Shown here: piece after piece, positions 56,036 through 64,000 of the stretch
How positions within the stretch are numbered: position 1 is the first letter of the stretch
Layout of the letters: every line of letters starts with the position of its first letter
Source of the DNA: Silene conica
Taxonomy: Eukaryota; Streptophyta; Magnoliopsida; Caryophyllales; Caryophyllaceae
Direction: 5' to 3'
Assembly (NCBI GenBank): GCA_029255685.2
Contig: CM055315.2
Coordinates: 33,361,501 to 33,425,500 of the forward strand
Length of the DNA: 64,000 bases
Made by a program: the position numbers and the translations under genes
The notes under the pieces: model-generated
Told to the model about the DNA's origin: nothing
Databases searched by the model: none
The model's input: only the letters and a program-made list of their open reading frames with translations

Positions 56036-59000
56036 GAAAATTTTCAATTATCATTAGAGATTATGAATATGACTAGTAACTGATTTTAGCCGATTTAGCA
56101 AGTGAGAAGTGAGAAGTGAAAAGTAAAATTAATCGCAGGATTCGTAACGAGCCCATGTATGTAATGTCATATTGGGTATTGGGCCTAGGTGTTAACCTAG
56201 GAGGTCGTAGGTTGTATCTTATATAAATATGTTGGTATGCTAATGAAAAAAGACAAGTTGTTCCACTATATTTAATCGTAAACTTATCATGGTATCAGGT
56301 TACAAACCCTAATTCCTTCTCCGCCATGTCTGACGACGAAAAGGATTCGTCTGTACCCACCAAAATCGATCCCACGTCCCCTTATTTTGTCAGTCAAAAC
56401 GATAAACCCGGTGATTACATCACCGATGTCCGCTTAGATCTCACCAGGCCAATTTTGATACTTGGTCGTACTCTGTTCGCACCGCTCTCAAGGCTCGCCG
56501 TAAATTCGGCTTCCTCAATGGCGTCCATACCGAGCCCAAACCGTTGTGCACCCTCGATGACTGGGAGACCATCCACTCTCTTCTTGTTGCATGGCTAATG
56601 TGTACTATCACACCTGAGGTAAAATCGCTTCTCCCTCATTATGAAGATGCAAAACTGTTGTGGGATGATCTACACGCCCGTTTTGACATCATCGATGGTC
56701 CCCGTATTCAACAAATTCAGTCTAGCCATCATGATTGTCGTCAAATTGAGACTATGTCCGTCGCGGTTTATTATGCTAAATTATGTCAATTGTGGGATGA
56801 ACTTGACAAATATGAACCCATTATTACCTGCAAATGTCATAAATGCGAGTGCAATATTGGCAAACAGTATACTGAACGGCGCGAGGCTAACCGTGTTCAT
56901 CGATTTCTGCTTGGTCTCGTACCGTCAGTATATGGCACCCTGCGTTCTAATGTACTTGCCCAAACACCATTGCCCTCTTTACAGCGTGCTTTCCACCTTG
57001 TTTCCCAAGAAGAACGGGTACGAGGTATTGATAAAAGTACTGCGCCCGTCTCCGAAGTCTCGAACTTTGCTGTCCGTGCTGAACCCAGGTTTATTACCCC
57101 CCGTCCCTCCTCTCGACTTTCTCGTTCTGAGCGACAACGATTGGTCTGTACTCATTGTCAGCGATCGAGTCATGACCAAAGCATGTGCTTTGATTTACTT
57201 GACGAATTGCCCGATTGGTGGTATACATTAAAGGGTATTAAAAAGCCAAACAAAGGAGGGTCTGTTCGTGGGGGTACTGGTAGGGGTGGTGGCCGCACAG
57301 GTGTTGGTCGTGGTACAAGAGCAAAATCCGAAAGAACACCAGAGCCCAGCAGTAGTGCTGCTCACGCTGCTGCAGTTGACAGTACACCCACCGAAATTGT
57401 CACAGTATATGGTACACCGAGTCACAATTTTTCTGGTGAGTGGATTATCGATACGGGCTGTTCTTATCATGTCACAGGAAATTATAGCTGCCTTCTCAAC
57501 CCACAACAGGTTCCCAGCCGTGTTGTCGGACTTCCTGATGGCACGAAAATCAGTGCCACTCAAGTGGGGCGTGTTGTTCTTACTCCAAACATTCACCTTG
57601 ACTATGTTCTATACGTTCCAAATTTGAAGTGCAATTTAATTTCTGTATCACAATTAAGTGACTCCCTCAATTGTGAATTTCTAACTAATGCACTTTGTTG
57701 TACCATACAGGACCGTCATACGAGAGCTCTGATTTGCACGGGTGATCGCGTGGACGGACTCTATTACCTGCGGCAATTCTCTGATAATGCCACACGAATG
57801 GTAGCTGTGGGATCAGTGATTGATTTATGGCATAGTAGACTGGGAAATCCGTCCACCAAAGTAGTAAAATTGCTTCCTTTCGTCAGTACTAGTAAAGACA
57901 GTTTATCTACACCCTGTGAGGTGTGCCATCGTGCAAAACACGTTCGGAACAGTTTTCCCATTAGTAATAATAAACGTACCAGTGCTTTTGAACTTATACA
58001 TTGTGATCTTTGGGGACCGTATGACCCGTCATCTACATCCGGGGCGCGTTATTTTTATACCATAGTTGACGATTTTTCTCGTAGTGTGTGGATATATTTG
58101 TTGCGCACGAAAACCGAAGTTTATGAGAAATTCTTACACTTTGTTGCCATGATCTTACGTCAGTTTTCAGCTGTAATAAAAACTGTTCGTAGCGATAATG
58201 GGAATGAATTACATTGCTTGCAGCCATATTTTAAGGAACAGGGTATACTGTTTCAATCCTCATGTGTAGGTCACCCCAGCAAAATGGACGGGTTGAGCGC
58301 TAACATCATCACATTTTCAATGTCGCACGCGCTTTACAGTTTCAAGCTGGATTGCCCATTAGTTTTTGGGTGAGTGTGCTTTAGCTGCTGCACATTTAAT
58401 TAACTGTACTCCGTCTGTCTTACTTGGTGGTATTACTCCGTATGAAACCTTGTTTAAAACACCACCTCCGTTTGACCGTCTTAAAGTTTTTGGATCGTTG
58501 TGTTATGCTCACAACCAAAAATCCAAACATGACAAATGTTCAAGTCGTAGTCGAAGATGTGTATTCATGGGCTATCCCTCCGGGCAAAAGGGCTGGTACT
58601 TGTACGATCTTGACACTAGAGATTTTTTTGTCTCCCGTGATGTGACGTTCTATGAAAATTGCTTTCCGTTCCGGGATGACGTTGGTGAGCCAATTTCTGG
58701 GCAAACACCTACGCGGCCTAACAATGATATAGTGATTGATTGGGAAGGTGATATGGACTTGGAGATCCAGCCGGTTGGTGGCCCAGATGGGGGTAGTCCT
58801 GCCTTCGGGCCTGACGCGGTAGAGCCTGACGCGGCTCAGCGTGAGATGGGGGTTGATAGTGATCCTACGGATGTTGTCACAGAGGGTGAAGCGCTCGTGC
58901 CTAGTATGAGTGATGGTGAAGCCGTAGTGACCGAGTCCTTAATGGGCAGGGATCATCGTACCAAATTTCCAAATTCTAATATGCGTGATTATGTGGTTGA

Positions 59001-59301
59001 AAGTACAGTCCGCGGTAATTGTTCGTCCTCGTCAAATCGCATCTCCGTGTCACAGCCCCTCTCAGGTATGGCGTATCCTCTTGTGCATTATGTTAATAGT
59101 GATAAAATTTTTGTCGAACATCGTGCTTACTTGACAGCTATTTCGAGCCATAAAGAGCCCCGTACATTTAAAGAGGCTATTGATGATAAAGGTTGGCGGG
59201 AAGCAATGGAAGCAGAAATGAATGCCTTGACCGAAAACGGTACTTGGACATTAGAGCAATTGACTCCCGGCAAGAAGGCCCTTGGTAGTAAGTGGTTGTA
59301 T
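56036..59301 (+). mobile_element. Broken Ty1/Copia element, 5' part
   Basis: The 5' LTR ends CA at 56289 and the initiator-Met type primer site TGGTATCAGGT follows at 56290. A TATA-like CTTATATAAATA is at about 56218. The LTR start is not certain (a TGTGAAAA at about 56035 is one option). The coding part runs to 59301, where a gag-only element is inserted in the RT region. The remaining 3' half is outside the window. Confidence 0.8.
56326..59301 (+). pseudogene. Copia gag-pol with frameshifts, truncated by insertion
   Basis: It starts at ATG 56326 (MSDDEKDSS, DPTSPYFVSQNDKPGD), then shifts frame near 56445 into NFDTWSYSVRTALKARRKFG and a gag domain. A basic Gly/Arg stretch follows, then protease (WIIDTGCSYHVTGN), pre-integrase (LWHSRLGNPSTK, CEVCHRAKH) and integrase (HCDLWGPY, TIVDDFSRSVWIYLL, VRSDNGNE). 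Near 58270-58370 several small indels garble the PQQNG region. The frame resumes at about 58366 (ALAAAHLINCTPS, TPYETLFKTPP, YDLDTRDFFVSRDVTFYE) and ends in the start of RT (EAMEAEMNALTENGTWTLEQ, ALGSKWLY) at 59301. Inactive. Confidence 0.9.
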
Positions 59302-60556
59302 TGTTGGGAAATGTGTCCTCAACAATAGTGCGATCACGTAATTAAATCTCATAACGAGAATGCGCAAGGGATGATACGATTTTATATTAGTCAACTGACC
59401 AACATTAATCGGTAATGATTGGCTAGCTAGAGTTTGACATTACTGTCGTATGACGGTGGTGGTCAGTTGATCCCTTTAGGTCACACCTTTAGGACAATTC
59501 CCTTAATTGATAAAATGATCAAATGTATATTGATACGATTTGATCATATTCCTTAAACTCGTATATCGAGAAATTAGAGGTTAAATCTTAATGTAAGATT
59601 TGTGTTTAAAATTGAAATGTATCAATTGTTAAACAATAAAACGATATTCTATAATATCGTGATTACAATGAATCGGGTTATAATTAATACAAAGGTTGTA
59701 AATCGTATTGACGATAATTATAGATGATCATTTTACAATTGTAATTTCGAATTACTTGTCAATTAATAAATAGGATTTATTTAATTATAATATTTATACG
59801 ATAAATATTTATGTATATATATTTATATATATATATTGTATTACTTTGTTACATATAAGATGTCACAATTCTATACAATTTGTACAATTGACAAAGTGTA
59901 AAATGGATAACCATTTTGACCTTAAATGTGACGGTTTGGGGAGGGTTTGAGGAGTGTTTGAGAAGCACACTTAATACCCTATTAACCTAATGATTATAGT
60001 GTGCCTTGAGAACACTACCTAAGGCCAATAGAATTGCATAGGAAAGGGAAGGTGTTCCCTCTTGTGGCTCCCTATGCTTCGGCCGTCCCAAACCCAAGAC
60101 CACACTAATAAAAGTTGTGATCTTCTAATCTCACATTTTATTCATTATTCATTCTAGCAAAACCCTAGCAAACTTTCTAGAGAGAAAAATTTTGATAAAA
60201 CCTCTAATATATTATTATAAGATAATAAAAATCATACTATTTTATAGTATTGCAATAACATTCTAATAAGAGAGATTAGAATAAGTTTAAGGAGAAACCG
60301 GTTTTGTAACTAGCTTGTTCAAGTCTCGGTTGATTGAGAGGTTGTCTTGGTGAATCCAAAGGAGGTATTCTTATTTGGGTACTAGGAGGATCATCCTTGC
60401 CATACATTCGGACCGTGTGTAAGGGTTCGAGAACTCTCTTATTTCCGCATTCTAGCATGCATAAGATCACTTATAATATGTTAATTAAAGGGTTAATTAA
60501 AAGATTATGTTAGTATGACTAAAAGATTAGTTTATGAGTAACTAATAAATCTAACA
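59302..60556 (+). repeat. 5' LTR of the second gag-only element
   Basis: 1,255 bp, clearly homologous to the LTRs at 40110 and 47169 but more diverged than those are from each other, so it is a separate lineage or older copy. Confidence 0.9.
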
Positions 60557-60558
60557 AT

Positions 60559-60570
60559 TGGTATCAGAGC
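60559..60570 (+). promoter_or_regulatory. Primer-binding site, initiator Met tRNA
   Basis: TGGTATCAGAGC two bases after the LTR end. Confidence 0.93.
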
Positions 60571-63006
60571 AATAGGTTGTTTGCATGCTTTCCGTTTACG
60601 TTTTTACGGAGTTATAGTGATAACAATATAAAACTTGAATTTTCGTTTGATATAAGATATGCACGAAATTAATTTAGCATGATTACCTACTGTTTTCTAA
60701 AATGTTTTAGAATATTTGGAATATATATTTTGCATGAATATTGACTTATGGTATATTAAATCTCGGATTTTATTGAGTTTTAATGGTTAAAATCGTTTAT
60801 TTTGGGAAAAATAGCAAAAATCATCTTTTGGCCGAGATTTTTCAGTATGTTATCACATGTATTTTCTATAATATGAATATGAATTTTCGTAAATTATGGA
60901 CTTATAAAACGTGTGATATGAATTTTAAGTGTTAAAATGCAATAAGATGAATAAAAATGGGTTAGAATAGTTATATTATGAATTTGACTATAAAAATTTA
61001 TGAGGATGTCACATGCAATATTTAAAATTTATGTTGAATTTTCCAGAAATTTATCTCAAATATTGCAATATTATAGATTTTTAATGTAAAAATCGGGTAA
61101 TTAGTGACATAATTTCGACTTTAATAGTTTAAGTTGGAATTTGGCCATAAAAATTTAACACGATGTCATATATATTATTTCCAGCATGTATAAAATTTTC
61201 GAGAATTTTATCTTATTTTATGCTTGAGAAATAATTTTAAATGTTAAAATCGTACGTAATATGACGAAAATCGTTAAAATTTGCAATAGTTGTTAAAATG
61301 GCCGAAAAATTTAACCCATATTAGTCATATATGATATGTTCATCATGAAAATATTCTTGGGAGCCAAAAGTTTCAGATTTGAGTTAATTTTAATTTGTTA
61401 AAAGTAGCATTTAAAATTGAATATTTAGAGTCATCTTTAAAAATTCCGGCTATGGGGCAATGTGCCATTTAATTTTCTGTCCATTTTGTGTTCTTAAAAT
61501 GTTTTGGAAGGTATAAAAATATTATTATTATTTAATTTGCATTTATGAAGTTAATTATTGAATTTTCCGACTTAAATTGCTCGTTTTACGTCTTATTTAC
61601 GAAATAATGTTAAAACCGTATAAAATACTAATATTTTAAGATTCTGAAAATTTTAAGAACATTCTGGATTTTTCAAATTTTGAATTTTGAATTTTCGAAA
61701 TTTTAATGACTCTTTTGGATTTTTATATTATTTTTCCCGTAAAACCGAGTAATACCGATCAATATTGAAATATATTAAGTTAAGTCATGTTCAAAGTTTG
61801 AGTGAGACTAAATTTTGAAACCTATAAGAGTTAGGATGATTAACTTAAGGATGAAAACCGTTTCATATGATACATAGTGTTGTTAACCGTTAAAACACGC
61901 GATTCCATAAACCGAGGTTTGCGATAACTATTTAAATAAGTGTTTTAAATAGGACGATTTGGCTTAGGATTTGCATGATAGTTCATATATTTATAAGCAT
62001 TGCATATTTTATATTATGAATGTCATGATTTATTTTTACGTAATTTTGGGAATTATGTAATTTACTTAGTATGGCCTTAGTTTTTAAATCGGTATTTCCC
62101 GTAATGAAAGGGGTTACCGATTCGGTTGTAATTTTGTGATCTCGAATCACCCAATTGTAATTTATTTCTATTTTATAATGTATAAAGTAGACTAGAAAAG
62201 TTGTAATATTTGTAAAATCCGGAGTTCCTTGAAGACGGTGCCATTCGGAAAGGAGTTCCGACAAGACGATGTTTACCTCGAAGTGCGTGCCTCGTGTAGT
62301 TCAAGGGACCAAAGGAGTTGGTTTCCGAATTTGTAATTTTATTATTTCTTTTCTAGGAAAGGTCATACTAGGGTTTATTTTATGCTTTTATTTTGCTTTT
62401 ATATGTTTGCATGCATAGCCAAATCGTCATATATCGTCTCATGCATTTTTCGATTTTATCGACCTAGTCCTTTATTTTATCGATAATTCACCGACTTAGT
62501 TCACTTAAACGGAGATAGATAATAATTTGACTAGATATCTTACATATAAATATTGAGACTTAGCCTTACCAAAAAGTACGGACCCATGAATCCCTTCTTC
62601 ACAAGAACGTAGGCTCGGCTACACCGGGGTACTAAAATTGTCACGTTGGGTAAGTGGGGTAATAAGATTACACCTTGAAATTTGGTTGATCTCAACGAAA
62701 GTATTCGTAACCGTAGTTGCAATAAGTTCGGGCGAAAGATAATTTTAAGAAAATTGTCGACCGAGAGTTCTAAGAGTAGAACCGATTAAAGAGTTAATCC
62801 ACCAAATTATACCGATACGGGTTGAATCGGCTACACCGTGCCCGGATTAGTATGGGTTTGGGTCTCGGGATTGTTTACTTAATTGGGTAAGAGATCATTA
62901 AGTAAATAAACTAATCAACTTGTTTAAGTTTTAGTTCATATTACGAATTTTAAAATGATGTTGTTTTTCCTTTTATTATTGTAGTTTAAATTTTCAACAA
63001 CATCAA
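60571..63006 (+). other. Long leader of the second gag-only element
   Basis: 2.4 kb without a long ORF, alignable in blocks with the reverse complement of 44730-47154. Confidence 0.75.
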
Positions 63007-63885
63007 ATGGCAACCAACGCTCCACCTCTCACTAACGTATCATGGCTTCGATCCTTTATGGATCGTTGCAAACTCGATAAGCATGGTTCAAACTTTAAGG
63101 ATTGGGATGCGCAATTACTTTTGGCCGCTCAAGGTGACGATAAGAGTCGTTACCTATCCGAAGCCGCTCCAACCGCTCGTTCCGCGGTCGGAACTCGTGA
63201 GGCCTATGACGCCTACATGAAAGAGTCCTCCGCTCTTAAAAATGTGCTCATATTCTCCATGGAGCCGGATCTCCAAAGAAGTATGATAAAGTTGACCACA
63301 TCGTATGAAATATACACCAAGCTTGCGACCATGTTTTCGCAAACTCCAAGGGTGATTCAATATGAGGCGGCTTCCGCCTTCTTTGACATTACATTCAAGG
63401 AAGGGCAAAAGATAAGCCCTCGTGTGCTCAAACTCGTTGAGCTCGTGGAGACTCTAAAAGCTCAAAATGTTGATGTTCCCGACTCTCTAATTATTGACCG
63501 AGTTCTTCACTCGCTCAATAAGGTTAAGGCGTATGCTCAATTCCGGGTGAATTTCAATATGCGAAACCAAGAGACCACGTTGGAAGAGTTGCATAAGATG
63601 CTCATCCAAGCCGAAAGGGACATGGGACTTCATGAAAGTTCCACCAAGGATGTTTTGAACATCGAAAAGAAAGGGAAAACGAGCTTCAAAAGGAATGCCT
63701 CTAAAGGCAAGGGCAAGAAAACGTTCAAGCCCAAGGCGACCAAAGAAAAGACCTTTTCGAAATGCGCTTCCACCTCGTCTTCAAAAGAGCAAGACAAGTG
63801 CCATTATTGCACGAGGATCGATCATTGGAAGAGAAATTGCCCCAAATACTTAAGTGATCTCAAAATGGGAAGGCAACCGCCGTAG
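63007..63885 (+). CDS. Gag of the gag-only Copia family (copy 2)
   Basis: A 292-residue gag, intact from ATG to stop and very similar to the protein at 43842-44729. It lacks a three-residue PPA repeat near position 55. The zinc knuckle here is complete: CHYCTRIDHWKRNC (C-X2-C-X4-H-X4-C). Both copies end at the same point (KMGRQPP or KMERQPP then stop) and continue into similar noncoding DNA, so the stop is a family feature, not a chance mutation. There is no protease or pol frame after it within the window. Confidence 0.93.
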   Translation: MATNAPPLTNVSWLRSFMDRCKLDKHGSNFKDWDAQLLLAAQGDDKSRYLSEAAPTARSAVGTREAYDAYMKESSALKNVLIFSMEPDLQRSMIKLTTSYEIYTKLATMFSQTPRVIQYEAASAFFDITFKEGQKISPRVLKLVELVETLKAQNVDVPDSLIIDRVLHSLNKVKAYAQFRVNFNMRNQETTLEELHKMLIQAERDMGLHESSTKDVLNIEKKGKTSFKRNASKGKGKKTFKPKATKEKTFSKCASTSSSKEQDKCHYCTRIDHWKRNCPKYLSDLKMGRQPP

Positions 63886-64000
63886 GTAATAATTCTCGTT
63901 TAAATTCATGTCATTTATCAACTTATGTATAATGATACAAATGTGTTGATATTTACCCTTTTTAATTGTTTTAAAGGGGCACCGCCTAATAATGATAAAG

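Larger units (their letters stand above)
59302..64000 (+). mobile_element. Second gag-only Copia element, 5' part
   Basis: Inserted in the RT of the Copia element at 59301. The 5' LTR is 59302-60556 (TGTTGGGAA to CTAACA, 1,255 bp). The primer site TGGTATCAGAGC is at 60559-60570, then a 2.4-kb leader, gag at 63007-63885 and the start of the 3' noncoding part to the window end. The organisation is the same as 40110-48404. The 5 bp before the LTR are TGTAT, which should reappear after its 3' LTR. Confidence 0.92.

Overview
The window looks like nuclear DNA from a eudicot plant. Genes have GT-AG introns, intergenic DNA is AT-rich, and most of the sequence is layered transposable elements (Copia and Ty3/gypsy LTR elements, TRIM, LINE, Helitron, hAT, Mutator, Harbinger and CACTA types). 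I cannot name the species; a Caryophyllales host is only a guess from repeat style.

Three ordinary host genes are supported. (1) A METTL21-type lysine methyltransferase with two exons lies on + at 6025-6965. (2) A NAC transcription factor closest to NAC073/SND2, a secondary-wall regulator, lies on - with exons at 23069-22929, 22310-22118 and 11517-11030; its second intron has grown to 10.6 kb. (3) A single-exon DUF679 membrane protein (DMP) lies on - at 52274-51630. The first two converge.

Layout. 1-2874: 3' end of an Angela-like Copia element carrying a nested solo TRIM LTR. 2875-3358: cut gypsy LTR with a palindrome array. 3359-6000: AT-rich DNA, a small Helitron and an hAT MITE abutting the methyltransferase. 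6966-11029: no recognised gene. 11518-22117: NAC intron 2, holding two short Helitrons, a Mutator MITE, a SINE-like tail, a poly(A)-only insertion, and a larger Helitron-ended unit carrying exon fragments of at least four unrelated genes (PRPP synthetase, PPR protein, UPL3-type HECT ligase, dienelactone hydrolase). 24449-27011: hAT-like element with a complete TRIM inside, then two MITEs. 27386-33415: a young, structurally complete Copia element (equal LTRs, AAAAC target duplication) with unusual promoter repeats and no visible primer-binding site. 34441-36540: 5'-truncated LINE. 38940-40109 and 48405-49880: decayed gypsy DNA split by a gag-only Copia element at 40110-48404. 53340-54879: CACTA remnant. 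56040-59301: broken Copia element cut by a second gag-only element, which starts at 59302 and runs off the window.

The most interesting material is: the gag-only Copia family with two readable gag genes and no pol; four exact snRNA-type USE+TATA modules in the LTR of the 27-33 kb element; the multi-gene Helitron inside the SND2-like intron; and arrays of a 14-bp palindrome in two separate gypsy LTRs. All calls come from reading the sequence; no database search was run.
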